The position numbers and the translations under genes are program-made. Of a stretch of DNA of 64,000 bases, positions 16,403-26,491 are shown one piece after another. How positions within the stretch are numbered: the stretch's first letter is position 1; each line of letters begins with the position of its first letter. This stretch comes from Pseudosulfitobacter pseudonitzschiae (GTDB taxonomy: Bacteria; Pseudomonadota; Alphaproteobacteria; Rhodobacterales; Rhodobacteraceae): the NCBI RefSeq assembly GCF_900129395.1, contig NZ_FQVP01000001.1, positions 1 to 64,000 of the forward strand, given 5' to 3'. Under the pieces are notes generated by a model. It had not been told where the DNA came from and searched no databases. It was given only the letters and a program-made list of their open reading frames with translations.

Positions 16403-17368
16403 ATGCCTGATGCAGTGACCAATGCCGAGGTCGAGGACGTTCTGTCGTCTATTCGTCGCCTGGTGTCCGAAGACCGACGCGTTCCCGCCGAAGAAAAGCC
16501 CAAGGCCAAGACCGATCGTCTGGTTTTGACCCCAGCCTTGCGCGTGGCTGAAGCGCCCCGGCACAAGGAAAACGAGGGCGGGCCGCGTGCGGCCGATAGC
16601 GCCGAGGATCAGGACGGTTTCGACGATCATCGTTCCCAGGAAGATACTGACGCCGATGCGGTGATCGACGCCTTGATGGCGCAAGAGCACGGCGCGCAAG
16701 AGGACGCTGCCTCTGAGATGGCTGTCAGCGACGAAGTCGACGTTGATCTGGACGGTGAGGCTGACGCGGACCGTGAGGTATCCGAGGAGCACGCTGCCGC
16801 TGCCGCGACTGAGAACAACAAAGAAACTGCGCAGGCCGATCATGACGCTGGCCTGACGGATGGCCGGACCTTGCACGAAGTGTTTCGTGCCGTGGACGCA
16901 CAAGAGGCCGAAGCCGCCGCCCTGCGCGATGTCCCCGAATACCGTGGACCCAGCACCGCAGCGATGAACGCCCAAAGCCTGAGCGCAAAGATTGCCGTTC
17001 TGGAAGAAGTGATTGCGCGCACGGACGACCAGTGGGAGCCAGATGGTGCAGGCCGTGACGATTACGCTGGCACAGAGCCGCCCGCGATGGCGTGGGAAGA
17101 TGCCGCAGAAGATGCCGAATCCGAAGATGCCGCCGATACCGCGCCCGAGGCCACATTGTTTGCAGGGCAAGGAGCGCGTCGCGACACCTCGGCGGACAGT
17201 TTGAACACGGACGAGGACATCCTGGACGAGGACGCCCTGCGCGATCTGGTGTCCGACATCGTGCGGCAAGAGTTGCAAGGTGCTTTGGGTGAACGTATCA
17301 CCCGCAATGTGCGCAAACTGGTGCGCCGCGAGATCCATCGCGCCCTGGCTGCGCAGGAACTGGAATAA
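16403..17368 (+). CDS. PopZ/DUF2497-like acidic protein
   Basis: A 321-residue protein that is mostly acidic and disordered, with conserved ends. The N-terminus AEVEDVLSSIRRLVSED (about 8-24) and the C-terminal helices ALRDLVSDIVRQELQGALG plus RKLVRREIHRAL match the two conserved segments of DUF2497/PopZ-like proteins. In Caulobacter PopZ forms polar condensates that anchor centromeres, through a similar acidic middle and helical C-terminus. A polar-organiser role here is inferred. It stands alone between tolC and the converging cobQ. Confidence 0.65.
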   Translation: MPDAVTNAEVEDVLSSIRRLVSEDRRVPAEEKPKAKTDRLVLTPALRVAEAPRHKENEGGPRAADSAEDQDGFDDHRSQEDTDADAVIDALMAQEHGAQEDAASEMAVSDEVDVDLDGEADADREVSEEHAAAAATENNKETAQADHDAGLTDGRTLHEVFRAVDAQEAEAAALRDVPEYRGPSTAAMNAQSLSAKIAVLEEVIARTDDQWEPDGAGRDDYAGTEPPAMAWEDAAEDAESEDAADTAPEATLFAGQGARRDTSADSLNTDEDILDEDALRDLVSDIVRQELQGALGERITRNVRKLVRREIHRALAAQELE

Positions 17369-17378
17369 CGCAGGGGTC

Positions 17379-18833
17379 CTAGACCTCTGCCGCCAGCCTT
17401 AACAGCAGATCAATATCCATATGCGCCTCAAGGTGCTGTGCCAGCGCGTCCAGCGTGTCATCGACCATCTGGTCGTAGGACAGGTCGCTGCGTTGGCCCA
17501 ATTGGTCCAGAAAGGCGCTGCGATAGGCGTCTGATCCGAAAATACCGTGCAAATAGCACCCTTTGACCCGCCCCGTGGCGTTCGCAGCCCCAGCGGCAAC
17601 TCCGCCCATGTCCAGCCATGCGCGGGCCGTGTCGGGGCCGGTGGTTTCGCCCATGTGAATTTCATAACCCGTAAGCGCCGTGCCGCTGGCTGTATCGACG
17701 CCGGTGCGCAGGGCCAGCGTTTTCAACGGTGCCAGCGTCGTGTGCACGTCCAGCAATCCCAGGCCCGCAACCGTGGCGGCAGGTCCCTCGACGCCAGCGG
17801 GATCGGCAATGGTCTGCCCCAGCATCTGATAGCCCCCGCACAGCCCCATCACGTGGCCGCCGCGCCGGACGTGGGCCGCGATGTCGATGTCCCAGCCTTC
17901 GGCACGCAGACAGGCCAGATCGGAGATTGTGGACTTGCTGCCGGGCAACAGGATCACATCCGCATCGGCGGGCAGGGGCGTGCCGCGCTGGATCAGGCGC
18001 AGGTCCACATGCGGCTCGGCTGCCAGCGGGTCCAGATCGTCAAAGTTCGAGATGCGCGGCAACACCGGCACAGCGACCACCAGTCCCGCGCCGCTGCCAG
18101 CGCGGGCGGGCAGGTCCAGGACATCTTCGGCCGGCAGGCGATGGGCGGCGTCGAACCACGGTAAAACGCCCAGCGACGGCCAGCCTGTGCGGTGCGCAAT
18201 ATCGGTCAGCCCATCGTCGAACAGGCTGGGGTCACCGCGAAATTTGTTAATGGCAAAGCCGCGGATCAATGCGCGGTCGGTGTCATCCAGAACCGCGTGG
18301 CTGCCCACCAGCTGTGCGATCACCCCACCACGGTCGATGTCGCCCATCAGGATCACCGGCACACCTGCGGCCACGGCAAAGCCCATGTTGGCAATGTCAC
18401 CTTTGCGCAGGTTGGTCTCGGCAGGACTGCCCGCACCCTCGACCAAGACCAGATCGGCCTGCGCGGCCAACCGGCGAAAACTGTCCAGAACGGGGGCCAT
18501 CAGGGCACCGCGTTCACGGCCAAAGGCGCGGGCCTCTTGGGTGCCGATGACCTTGCCCTGCACGATCAACTGCGCGCCGGTCTCGCTTTGCGGTTTCAGC
18601 AGCACGGGGTTCATGTCCACATGCGGCGGCACACCCGCCGCGCGGGCCTGAAGCGCCTGCGCGCGGCCAATCTCGCCGCCTTCGGGCGTAACGGCGGCAT
18701 TGTTGGACATGTTCTGTGGCTTGAACGGGCGCACCGCCATGCCGCGTCGCACGCAGGCCCGTACAAGGCCCGCGACGACCATGGATTTGCCGACGTTGCT
18801 GCCGGTGCCCTGGATCATGATTGCACGTGTCAT
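17379..18833 (-). CDS. cobQ: Cobyric acid synthase
   Basis: A 484-residue enzyme of cobalamin synthesis that amidates adenosylcobyrinic a,c-diamide at four positions using glutamine and ATP. The N-terminal P-loop domain has GTGSNVGKS (9-17) and [10 protein letters not shown] (about 39-48). The C-terminal glutamine amidotransferase domain has [10 protein letters not shown] with the nucleophilic Cys, and a late YLHGIF with the His. The start at 18833 gives [11 protein letters not shown]; an upstream in-frame extension is cysteine- and arginine-rich and not conserved in type. Confidence 0.96.
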   Translation of the reverse strand: MTRAIMIQGTGSNVGKSMVVAGLVRACVRRGMAVRPFKPQNMSNNAAVTPEGGEIGRAQALQARAAGVPPHVDMNPVLLKPQSETGAQLIVQGKVIGTQEARAFGRERGALMAPVLDSFRRLAAQADLVLVEGAGSPAETNLRKGDIANMGFAVAAGVPVILMGDIDRGGVIAQLVGSHAVLDDTDRALIRGFAINKFRGDPSLFDDGLTDIAHRTGWPSLGVLPWFDAAHRLPAEDVLDLPARAGSGAGLVVAVPVLPRISNFDDLDPLAAEPHVDLRLIQRGTPLPADADVILLPGSKSTISDLACLRAEGWDIDIAAHVRRGGHVMGLCGGYQMLGQTIADPAGVEGPAATVAGLGLLDVHTTLAPLKTLALRTGVDTASGTALTGYEIHMGETTGPDTARAWLDMGGVAAGAANATGRVKGCYLHGIFGSDAYRSAFLDQLGQRSDLSYDQMVDDTLDALAQHLEAHMDIDLLLRLAAEV

Positions 18834-18930
18834 GGCGCACTGCGTCGCATTCGCGCAGGCCCGAGGCAAGAGGGCACGACACCTGCAAGCGGCAAATCTG
18901 CAATTGCGTGGGCTGTGTCCGTCGCACAAC

Positions 18931-18964
18931 AAAAAAACGCGCCCAGCAGAGGGCGCGTTTTTTT
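18931..18964. terminator. Bidirectional intrinsic terminator
   Basis: Stem aaaaaaacgcgccc / gggcgcgttttttt around a six-base loop (agcaga). It has T-runs on both strands, so it ends the leftward DUF6280-like transcript and could also stop any rightward read-through. Confidence 0.85.
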
Positions 18965-18991
18965 AATTTCAGCAGCGGTTGGTCGTATGGA

Positions 18992-19312
18992 TCAGGCGGC
19001 TTCGGCCTGTTGCGCGGCATTGCGACGTTCGCTTTCTTCGCGCGACAGCGCGACCGAGGTGCGAACACCCTTGCCGACAAATTCCATCAGGCCCGACACC
19101 ACACGTTCGTTGGGGTCAATGCCTGCACAGCTCAACACTTCGCGACCGTCGCGCGAACGTGCCCAGCGGGCGATCTGTTCCGGACCATTGCCATACTTCT
19201 TGTCGTCAGCGATGGCGTCGTCCAGAGCAGCCAACACAACGGCTGCAAAGAGTTTACGTGCACGGTTGCCTTGCTCGTTATTGAAGGCTGTGCCGTCAAC
19301 GAAGTCGTTCAT
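18992..19312 (-). CDS. Conserved Rhodobacterales protein (DUF6280-like)
   Basis: A 106-residue soluble protein (MNDFVDGTAFNNEQGN). It is mostly helical with RARKLFAAVVLAALDDAIAD and a charged tail. Similar short proteins annotated as DUF6280 are common in roseobacters; no function is known to me. The start at 19312 follows a GAAGGA-like ribosome-binding site on the minus strand; an in-frame start 20 codons upstream gives a basic extension. It ends at a strong bidirectional terminator. Confidence 0.7.
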   Translation of the reverse strand: MNDFVDGTAFNNEQGNRARKLFAAVVLAALDDAIADDKKYGNGPEQIARWARSRDGREVLSCAGIDPNERVVSGLMEFVGKGVRTSVALSREESERRNAAQQAEAA

Positions 19313-19529
19313 TCTTCGTCCTTCCTTTATTCTTGCTCTTGTCTTTTCGGCGTGAGGCTTCTTATGACCCATCCACGTCGATTCGGATACCCCGATATTG
19401 CATAGCGTCCATGCGTTAGGCGCATATCTGCCGCAGTGCAGCGCAGTAGATAGCCGTGTTGCGCGAGGCAGCGCATCAATATATAGGGTGTTTCACTTCT
19501 TCATCAACCTTTTGCCGTGGTTTACCCTC

Positions 19530-20093
19530 ATGCCTAAAATTAACGGAAACGAAATCCGCCCCGGAAACGTGCTTGAACATAACGGCGGCCTGTGGGCGGC
19601 TGTGAAGGTCGACCACGTAAAGCCCGGAAAAGGCGGCGCTTTTGCACAAGTCGAAATGCGCAACCTGCGCAACGGCACCAAGCTGAACGAACGCTTCCGG
19701 TCTGCGGACAAGGTCGAGCGTGTCCGGCTTGAGCAAAAAGATCAGCAATTCCTCTACGAAGAGAACGGGATGCTGGTCGTTATGGACATCGAAACCTACG
19801 AGCAGGTCCAGCTGCCCGCCGAGCTGCTGGGCGAGCGTCGCCCGTTCCTGCAGGATGGCATGACGATCGTCGTGGAATTCCACGAAGAAGAGGCGTTGAA
19901 CGCGACCCTGCCGCAGAAAGTCACCTGCAAGATCGTCGATACCGAGCCGGTGGTCAAAGGTCAGACGGCTGCCAACAGCTTTAAACCCGCGATTCTGGAC
20001 AATGGCGTCAAAGTCATGGTGCCGCCCTTCGTGGGCAACGACGAAGAGATCATCGTGAACACCGAAACCATGGAATACGCAGAACGCGCGTAA
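19530..20093 (+). CDS. efp: Translation elongation factor P
   Basis: A 187-residue EF-P with the three-domain layout. The conserved loop VKPGKGGAF carries Lys34, the residue modified by EpmA in many bacteria. EF-P relieves ribosome stalling at polyproline. The start [12 protein letters not shown] at 19530 gives the usual length; the upstream in-frame extension is not family-like. It is monocistronic, closed by a terminator at 20118-20151. Confidence 0.97.
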   Translation: MPKINGNEIRPGNVLEHNGGLWAAVKVDHVKPGKGGAFAQVEMRNLRNGTKLNERFRSADKVERVRLEQKDQQFLYEENGMLVVMDIETYEQVQLPAELLGERRPFLQDGMTIVVEFHEEEALNATLPQKVTCKIVDTEPVVKGQTAANSFKPAILDNGVKVMVPPFVGNDEEIIVNTETMEYAERA

Positions 20094-20117
20094 GCTTCCG
20101 GTTTCAGGTTTGATTGG

Positions 20118-20151
20118 AAACACCCGTCCTTTGTGGCGGGTGTTTTGTTTT
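20118..20151 (+). terminator. Intrinsic terminator of efp
   Basis: Stem aaacacccg pairs with cgggtgttt around tcctttgtgg, followed by tgttttg. Confidence 0.85.
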
Positions 20152-20198
20152 GGGGGGCTGTTCGGAACCCTTGGGATATTTCAGGCCCAAAGAGGGGA

Positions 20199-20936
20199 TC
20201 AGTCCAGTTTGCGGACCGTTGCGTCACCTGCGTGCATGTCCCCGCCTGCACGGTCAAAGCGCAGGTAGGCCATCGCGCGATCACCTGCGCGGCTGTGCAG
20301 CGTGCCTGCGGGTTTGCCGTTGGCCATGATCTCGGCGCCCGGCTCGGCGGGGCCGTCGATGTGCACCTGTGCCAGACCTTTCCGCAGTTCTGTCTTGTGT
20401 TTCATCCGCGCCGTGACCTCCTGGCCCACGTAGCATCCCTTGCGGAAGTCTACGCCGTTCAGGCGTTCGAAACCGACCTCCAGAATGAACGTGTCGGGGT
20501 GCAGCTCGCGGCCTGCGCCGGGGATCATGTGTTCGACGTACAATGCGGTCCAGTCGGTGGTGTCCTCTGTCTGTGGCACATCCCGGTAGGCGCGCCAGCC
20601 CAGGGCAGGGTGGCGCGGGTCGGGCAGGGCGTCGTCGGGCTGTGCGCTCAGGCCGCGGTGCAGGTGCAGCCCGGTTTCCGCGATCGTCACATCGGCGCGC
20701 AGTTTGTACATCGACAGGCGTTGCATCAACGCAGGCGCCTGTGTCGCATCCGCGTCCAACAGCACGTCATCGCCATCTGCCTTGAGGAAAAAATCGGCGA
20801 TATACTTGCCTTGTGGCGTCAGCAGGGCCGTATAAACCAGCCCTTGATCCAGTTTCCTGACGTCGTTGGTGACCAGCCCTTGTAAAAAGTCGCGGGTGTC
20901 GGCGCCGCTGAGGCGCAGGATCGTGCGGTCGGTCAT
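20199..20936 (-). CDS. ygfZ: tRNA-modifying / Fe-S maintenance protein YgfZ
   Basis: A 245-residue folate-binding aminomethyltransferase-like protein (YgfZ/GcvT family). The hallmark KGCYVGQEVTARM (about residues 160-172) is present, with the Cys shown in Escherichia coli YgfZ to be essential. It supports certain Fe-S enzymes such as MiaB. The ATG at 20936 is preceded by GGGAGCC on the minus strand; the much longer frame upstream is not family-like. Confidence 0.92.
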   Translation of the reverse strand: MTDRTILRLSGADTRDFLQGLVTNDVRKLDQGLVYTALLTPQGKYIADFFLKADGDDVLLDADATQAPALMQRLSMYKLRADVTIAETGLHLHRGLSAQPDDALPDPRHPALGWRAYRDVPQTEDTTDWTALYVEHMIPGAGRELHPDTFILEVGFERLNGVDFRKGCYVGQEVTARMKHKTELRKGLAQVHIDGPAEPGAEIMANGKPAGTLHSRAGDRAMAYLRFDRAGGDMHAGDATVRKLD

Positions 20937-21003
20937 GGGTGGCTCCCTTTGGGTGTCTTGTGACATATAACAGTCGAAACCGCAGGAAAAAGGGGGCAGG
21001 CCC

Positions 21004-21672
21004 ATGCGCGCACCGATATCTGTCGTGATCCCGACGCTGGACGCGGCCCCGCAACTGGCCGCCTGCCTTGCAGCTTTGGTGGAGGGGCTGGAAGCCGGGC
21101 TGATCCGCGAATTGATCGTGTCGGATGGCGGTTCGGGCGATGACACCACTGCGCTGGCCGATGCCTGGGGGGCGCAGGTGGTCAGCGGGCCAGCGTCACG
21201 CGGCGGGCAGTTGCGGCGCGGGGTAGCTGCGGCGCAAGGGCGGTGGGTGCTGGTGCTGCATGCCGACACGGTGTTGCAGGAGGGATGGTCCGGCGTTGTG
21301 GCCGAGCATCTGAACAGCAGCGCGTGCGCCGGTTGGTTTCGCCTGCGCTTTGACCGGGGAGGACGGTTCGTGGCGGGCTGGGCCAACCTGCGCAGCCGTC
21401 TGGGACTGCCCTATGGGGATCAGGGGCTGTTGCTGCCGCGTAGCCTGTACGATGCGGTCGGCGGCTATGCGGATCAGCCGCTGATGGAGGACGTCGCCAT
21501 GGCGCGCAGCCTGCGCGGCAAGCTGGTGCGGCTGGACGCAGTGGCAGTGACCAGTGCAGCGAAGTACCGCCAACAGGGATGGATACGGCGCGGGGCGCGC
21601 AATCTCTGGACGCTGGTCCGCTATGCCTGCGGCGTGTCGCCTGCACGGTTGGCGCAGGCCTATCGCCGTTAG
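21004..21672 (+). CDS. Family 2 glycosyltransferase (TIGR04283 type)
   Basis: A 222-residue protein with the GT-A fold start ISVVIPTLDAAPQL (about 5-18), the nucleotide-binding DGGSGDDT (about 42-49) and the metal-site region VLHADTVL. The short length and DGGSxDxT motif fit the TIGR04283 group of GT2 enzymes, whose acceptor is generally unknown. Its stop overlaps the stop of the converging ABC transporter gene by four bases. Confidence 0.85.
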   Translation: MRAPISVVIPTLDAAPQLAACLAALVEGLEAGLIRELIVSDGGSGDDTTALADAWGAQVVSGPASRGGQLRRGVAAAQGRWVLVLHADTVLQEGWSGVVAEHLNSSACAGWFRLRFDRGGRFVAGWANLRSRLGLPYGDQGLLLPRSLYDAVGGYADQPLMEDVAMARSLRGKLVRLDAVAVTSAAKYRQQGWIRRGARNLWTLVRYACGVSPARLAQAYRR

Positions 21673-23582
21673 CCGAACAGGCGTTCACGCATCCGTGCCA
21701 GAATGCCGGGACGCGGGTCCGAAGGTCCATCAACGCGCGGCGCAGGCCGACGTGACCCGGCCACATCGACCACGGTTTTGCCGTCCTGGAATTGCAGGCG
21801 GTAGAGGTCCGCATAAATGCCGCCGCGCGCAAGCAACTCGTCGTGGGTGCCCTGATCGATGACCTTGCCACGGTCCATGACGATGATCTTGTCAGCCCCG
21901 CGAATGGTGGACAGGCGGTGTGCGATCACGATGGTGGTGCGGCCTGCGGCCAGACGGTCCAACGCTTCTTGCACCACGTGTTCGGATTGCGCATCCAGTG
22001 CCGAGGTGGCCTCGTCCAGAAGCAGGATCGGTGTGTCGCGCAGCAGGGCGCGGGCGATCACGACACGCTGGCGCTGACCGCCCGACAGGGCCGATCCGCG
22101 CGGACCGACGTGGGTGTCTAGCCCATCGGGCAGCTTGCTCAGGAAGTCCGAGACATGGGCTGCGTCCAGCACTTCCTTGAGCCGTGCATCCGACACATCG
22201 GTACGCCCCAGCAGGATATTCTCGCGCAGGGTTTCGTCGAACAACAGGGCTTCTTGGGTGACCACCGAAAACAGGCTGCGCAATTGATGCAGCTTCATTT
22301 CCGCCGCTGGCACGCCCCCGATTTTCACAACGCCTTTTTGTGGATCGACCAGGCGTGTCAGCAAGTTGAAGATGGTGGACTTGCCCGCGCCCGATGCGCC
22401 AACCAGCGCCGTGGTCTTGCCGGGGGCAGCCACTAGGCTGAGATCGTGCAGCACGGTGGTGTTGCCGTAAGCCAGCGTGACGTTTTCCAGCGCAATTTCG
22501 GGCGTGCCAGTGGGCACTGGTTTGGGTGCCTTGGCCGATTTCAGGTTCACCGGCGCGTCCAGCAATTCCTTGATCCGTTCGATGGCGGCGGCGGCGACCT
22601 GCCACAGCCCGCTCATCGCGCCCAGACGGCGCAGGGGGTCAAAGGCAAAGCCCATGGCGGTGAAAAAGGTCATGAATTGGCCAATGGTCTTGTCACCGGC
22701 AATGATCTCGGCCCCGCCATAGAGGATCACGGCCATGAAACCCGCACCCGACATGATGTCGATCATCGCGGGAATGGCAGCGCCGCCAAAGGCGGTGCGC
22801 ACTTCGGTGCGCACGAAACGGTCCGTCAGACCGCGATACTGGGTCGACTGGTAATCCTCGAGCGCGTTCAGCTTGATCTGAACGATGCCGTGAAACACTT
22901 CGTCCAGACGGGTGGACAGGTTGGCCCCCAGATCGCGGGCGTTGCGGGCATGGCGGCGCACATAGCGTTGCGCCATGGCCGCAGGCAGCACCAAAAGCGG
23001 CGTGCCGACGCAGGCCAGCAAGGCCCAGATCGGGTCAACACTGATGGCCACGCCGATCAGAACGATCAGCCCGATGAAATCACGCCCCGCACCTGTGATG
23101 ATGGCGCGCCAGACGTCGCCCACGGCGTTCACGTCCTGCTGGACCCGTTGGATCAGGAAGCCGGGCGGGTGCGACTGGTGGAACGCACCATCCAGCTTCA
23201 TCATGTGATCCAGCAAGTCGATTCGCAGGGCGGCCGCAGTCTTTTGCGCGATCCGCGTCAGCAGCACCTTTTGCACCACCGAGGACACCGCGCGCACCAC
23301 GAAGATGCCGACCAGCAACACTCCGACCCAGATCAGCATGTCGCCGTTGCCCTGCACAAAAACAGTGTCGAACATCGGCTGCATCATCCACGACAGCGCG
23401 CCCAGCATCGACCCTTCGATGATCATGAACATCACCGCCACGATCAAGGTGGGCACATGTCTCTTGAGATAGTTCTGCCACAGCCAGGTCATCAGGTGGC
23501 TTGAAGCATAGTTGACAGGTGCCGTCGCAGGCGCTGCAAGCGGGGTTGCGGTGGCCGGTTTCTTTTCGGGGGGTGTTGTCAC
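21669..23582 (-). CDS. MsbA-like ABC exporter (fused permease and ATPase)
   Basis: A 637-residue half-transporter. About 30 soluble residues precede six transmembrane helices (about 45-330), then an ATPase domain with Walker A GASGAGKST (about 397-405), signature LSGGQRQR, Walker B ILLLDEATSALD and the H-loop IVIAHRLST. Homodimers of this type flip lipids or lipopolysaccharide core (MsbA) or export drugs. No dedicated pathway gene is adjacent, although the converging glycosyltransferase would fit an envelope role. The substrate cannot be named. Confidence 0.9.
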   Translation of the reverse strand: MTTPPEKKPATATPLAAPATAPVNYASSHLMTWLWQNYLKRHVPTLIVAVMFMIIEGSMLGALSWMMQPMFDTVFVQGNGDMLIWVGVLLVGIFVVRAVSSVVQKVLLTRIAQKTAAALRIDLLDHMMKLDGAFHQSHPPGFLIQRVQQDVNAVGDVWRAIITGAGRDFIGLIVLIGVAISVDPIWALLACVGTPLLVLPAAMAQRYVRRHARNARDLGANLSTRLDEVFHGIVQIKLNALEDYQSTQYRGLTDRFVRTEVRTAFGGAAIPAMIDIMSGAGFMAVILYGGAEIIAGDKTIGQFMTFFTAMGFAFDPLRRLGAMSGLWQVAAAAIERIKELLDAPVNLKSAKAPKPVPTGTPEIALENVTLAYGNTTVLHDLSLVAAPGKTTALVGASGAGKSTIFNLLTRLVDPQKGVVKIGGVPAAEMKLHQLRSLFSVVTQEALLFDETLRENILLGRTDVSDARLKEVLDAAHVSDFLSKLPDGLDTHVGPRGSALSGGQRQRVVIARALLRDTPILLLDEATSALDAQSEHVVQEALDRLAAGRTTIVIAHRLSTIRGADKIIVMDRGKVIDQGTHDELLARGGIYADLYRLQFQDGKTVVDVAGSRRPAPRVDGPSDPRPGILARMRERLFG

Positions 23583-23746
23583 GATGTTTGTTTCACACGC
23601 GGCACTGGGCTGCGGTCCTCGTGGTTTTGGTTGACCTTTGGTGTACTTGGCGAACAGGCCCCGTGCAAGCGCACAAGCTGTCCAATGGCGATTGACGCCG
23701 CGCCGCGCTGGCGTAGTGTGCCCACGATAAGTCTCAGGAGCCTCTC

Positions 23747-24955
23747 ATGCCTCAACACCCGCTCGCTGCATTTGGTCGCGATTACCTTGCAATTCCCGGC
23801 CCGTCCGTGATGCCCGACAGGGTGCTGCGGGCCATGCACCGCCCGGCGCCGAACATCTATCATGGCGCGTTGATCGAAATGGTCGAAGGGATGGTGCCCG
23901 ACCTCAAACGGGTGGCGCGGACCAGTCAGCATGTGGCGATGTACATCGGCAACGGCCATGCCACATGGGAGGCCTGCCTGAGCAATACGGTCATGGCGGG
24001 GCAAAAGGTATTGGTGCCTGCAACGGGCCGCTTTGGTCTGGGCTGGGCGGACGTGGCCGTGGGGCTGGGCATTGATGCCGAAGTGATGGATTTCGGAAAA
24101 TCCTCGGCGATTGATCCGGTGCGGGTGGCGGAACGGCTGGCTGCGGACAAGGCGCATGAGATCAAGGCTGTGCTGGCCGTGCATGTGGACACCTCGACCT
24201 CTTATAAAAACGACATTGCTGCCCTGCGCGCGGTGCTGGATGACCTGAACCACCCCGCTTTGCTGATGGCGGACTGCATGGCCTCGCTGGGCTGTGATCC
24301 GTTCGAGATGGACGCCTGGGGCGTGGATGTCGTGATTGCAGGCTCGCAAAAGGGGATGATGGTGCCGCCGGGCATGTGTTTCGTCTTTTTCAGCGACAAG
24401 GCGGCCGAGGCGCGTGCGCGGATGGACCGTGTCAGCCGGTATTGGGACTGGACGCCGCGTGCAAACCCCACGGCGTTTTTCGAATACTGGAACGGCACGG
24501 CACCGACGCATCACCTTTATGGCCTGCGCGCGGCGCTGGACATGATCCACGAGGAGGGTCTGGAAAACGTCTGGCGGCGGCATCACCTGCTGGCCCGTGC
24601 GGTCTGGGCTGCTGTCGACGCGTGGGGGGCGGATGGCCCGATGAAAATGAACGTGCCCGATCCGGCGCAACGCGGCCATTCGGTCACTGCCATCGGTCTT
24701 GGTGCACCCAATGCCACCAAGCTGCGCAACTGGACGGAAGAGAACCTGGGCCTGACGCTGGGCATCGGTCTGGGCATGGCCGAGCCGAACGATCCGGCAT
24801 GGCACGGCTTTTTCCGGCTGGGTCACATGGGCCACGTCAGCGGCCACATGGTCATGGGCATGCTGGGCGGTATCGATTCCGGGCTCAAGGCGCTGGACCT
24901 GCCGCACGGCAGCGGTGCGCTTGAAGCAGCCTCGGGCGTTATCGCTGCGGGGTGA
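23747..24955 (+). CDS. Serine-glyoxylate aminotransferase-like class V aminotransferase
   Basis: A 402-residue PLP enzyme with the class V layout: GNGHATWEA binds the cofactor phosphate (about 66-74), and the Schiff-base lysine lies in AGSQKGMMVPPG. This matches alanine/serine-glyoxylate aminotransferases, which in methylotrophs and roseobacters feed the serine cycle or photorespiratory glycine. It has a good ribosome-binding site (caggagcc) and stands alone. Related purine-metabolism transaminases share the motif, so the exact substrate is open. Confidence 0.88.
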   Translation: MPQHPLAAFGRDYLAIPGPSVMPDRVLRAMHRPAPNIYHGALIEMVEGMVPDLKRVARTSQHVAMYIGNGHATWEACLSNTVMAGQKVLVPATGRFGLGWADVAVGLGIDAEVMDFGKSSAIDPVRVAERLAADKAHEIKAVLAVHVDTSTSYKNDIAALRAVLDDLNHPALLMADCMASLGCDPFEMDAWGVDVVIAGSQKGMMVPPGMCFVFFSDKAAEARARMDRVSRYWDWTPRANPTAFFEYWNGTAPTHHLYGLRAALDMIHEEGLENVWRRHHLLARAVWAAVDAWGADGPMKMNVPDPAQRGHSVTAIGLGAPNATKLRNWTEENLGLTLGIGLGMAEPNDPAWHGFFRLGHMGHVSGHMVMGMLGGIDSGLKALDLPHGSGALEAASGVIAAG

Positions 24956-25148
24956 ACGGCAGGCAGGCCCGCGCCTTGCGGGCCTCAAGCCAAGTCATCC
25001 AGCGGTTCAGTGTCCAGCCGAGGGCGACCACGGCCAGCAGGCCCCATAATGCCCAGAGCACCAGGAACACCCACGACAGATTGACGCCGAACATGACGAT
25101 GCAGGCGTTGGTATAGTTCGGCGCGGACTGCGTTGGGCGGTTGATCAT
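24939..25148 (-). CDS. Small membrane protein (69 aa)
   Basis: A 69-residue protein with one long or two short transmembrane helices (CIVMFGVNLSWVFLVLWALWG and AVVALGWTLNRWM, partly quoted). Similar short proteins next to aminotransferase genes occur in roseobacters; the function is unknown. It overlaps the 3' end of the aminotransferase gene on the opposite strand by 17 bases. Confidence 0.6.
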   Translation of the reverse strand: MINRPTQSAPNYTNACIVMFGVNLSWVFLVLWALWGLLAVVALGWTLNRWMTWLEARKARACLPFTPQR

Positions 25149-25260
25149 GGCAGGCACATCAAAGGGGTGTGCCTGTGAGTATAGCGCTGAATTGGCCGGT
25201 GCGTAGATTTTCTGTCCGACGGGGGTGATTTACACCGAGAAGCGGGGCTTGGTCGCGGTT

Positions 25261-26367
25261 TCAGGCCTTTGTCGCGGCCTCCGCCAATGCCTTGGGCAAG
25301 GCCGCTGCAAAGGCATCCAGATCCTCGGGTGTTCCGCAGCTGACCCGAATGCAGCGGTTTTGCGGCACGGCAAAAGGCATCCGCACAAAGATTCCCCGCG
25401 CGATCAACCCGTCCAGCACCGCCTTGGCAAAGGTTCCGTCGCGCCCGCAATCAATCGCCACGAAATTCGCGGCCGAGGGCAGCGGGGCCAGCCCGTTGTC
25501 GATGGCAATCTCGGCAATCCGTCGGCGCGCGCCGTCGATCTGGTACAGCACATGCGCCAGATGCGCGTCATCCTCCAGTGCCGCCAGCGCGCCTGCCTGT
25601 GCCGCGCGGTTCATGCCAAAGTGATTGCGCACCTTATGAAAGGCGGTGATCAGATCGGGATGGCCCAAAGCATAGCCGACCCGTGCACCTGCCAGGCCGT
25701 AAGCCTTGGAAAACGTGCGCATCCGCACCAGACGCGGATCGTCAAAGGGCAGGTCGGGCGCGGTGCCGGGCGGGGCGCAGTCGATATAAGCCTCGTCCAG
25801 AACCAGCAGACAGCCCTGGGGCAGCGCATCCAATGCACGCACGATGGTGTCACCCTCGTGCCAGCTGCCCATCGGGTTGTCGGGGTTGGCCAGATAGACC
25901 AGCTTGGCGTCCACCTCTGCGGCCTTGGTGAACAGGGCCATCGGATCCTCGTGATCGCCCTTGTAAGGCACTTTGTGCAAAACGCCACCAAAGCCCGCCA
26001 CGTGGTAATTGAACGTCGGATACGCCCCGTCCGAGGTGACCACCGCATCGCCTTCGCCCACGCAAAGCCGCACCAGATAACCCAGCAGGCCGTCTATGCC
26101 TTCGCCCACCATGATATGCGCGGGGTCGGTGCGCAGATGGGCGGCCAGCGCTGCAATCAGGTCGTGCGATTCGGGGTCGCCGTACATCCAGGCGTCTGCC
26201 TCGCTCATCGCGGCGCGGGCATTGGGCGATGCGCCAAACACGTTCTCATTGGCCCCCAGACGCGCATCGAAAGCGCCCCCACGGGCGCGTTCCTGGGTTT
26301 CAGGGCCGACAAAGGGAACCGATGCGGGCAGGGACTGGGCGAGCGGGGTGAGGCGTGCATGTGTCAT
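25261..26367 (-). CDS. hisC: Histidinol-phosphate aminotransferase family enzyme
   Basis: A 368-residue class I/II PLP enzyme. Landmarks: LGANENVFG near the N-terminus, NPDNPMGSW (Asn contacting PLP), LVLDEAYIDC (Asp), and TFSKAYGLAGARVGY with the Schiff-base lysine. It converts imidazole acetol phosphate and glutamate to histidinol phosphate, and such enzymes often also transaminate aromatic amino acids. The ATG at 26367 (MTHARLTPLAQ) gives the family length; a longer frame upstream overlaps the crotonase gene. It is divergent from the crotonase gene with 125 bases between starts. Confidence 0.9.
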   Translation of the reverse strand: MTHARLTPLAQSLPASVPFVGPETQERARGGAFDARLGANENVFGASPNARAAMSEADAWMYGDPESHDLIAALAAHLRTDPAHIMVGEGIDGLLGYLVRLCVGEGDAVVTSDGAYPTFNYHVAGFGGVLHKVPYKGDHEDPMALFTKAAEVDAKLVYLANPDNPMGSWHEGDTIVRALDALPQGCLLVLDEAYIDCAPPGTAPDLPFDDPRLVRMRTFSKAYGLAGARVGYALGHPDLITAFHKVRNHFGMNRAAQAGALAALEDDAHLAHVLYQIDGARRRIAEIAIDNGLAPLPSAANFVAIDCGRDGTFAKAVLDGLIARGIFVRMPFAVPQNRCIRVSCGTPEDLDAFAAALPKALAEAATKA

Positions 26368-26491
26368 GCGCGCAGGAATACTGTGGGACCGTGCCCTTGG
26401 AAAGAGGGCATGGCGCAGGGGCGTGCCCTCACGTCGGGCTGGAATTCGGGGCGGCTTTGCGCTGAGGTGCGCGCAAAGAGGAGTTCTGCCC

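Noticed and set aside
22446-23504. A 352-residue plus-strand frame inside the ABC transporter locus
   Set aside because: His-, Gln- and Arg-rich antisense shadow of a well-supported ABC exporter gene.
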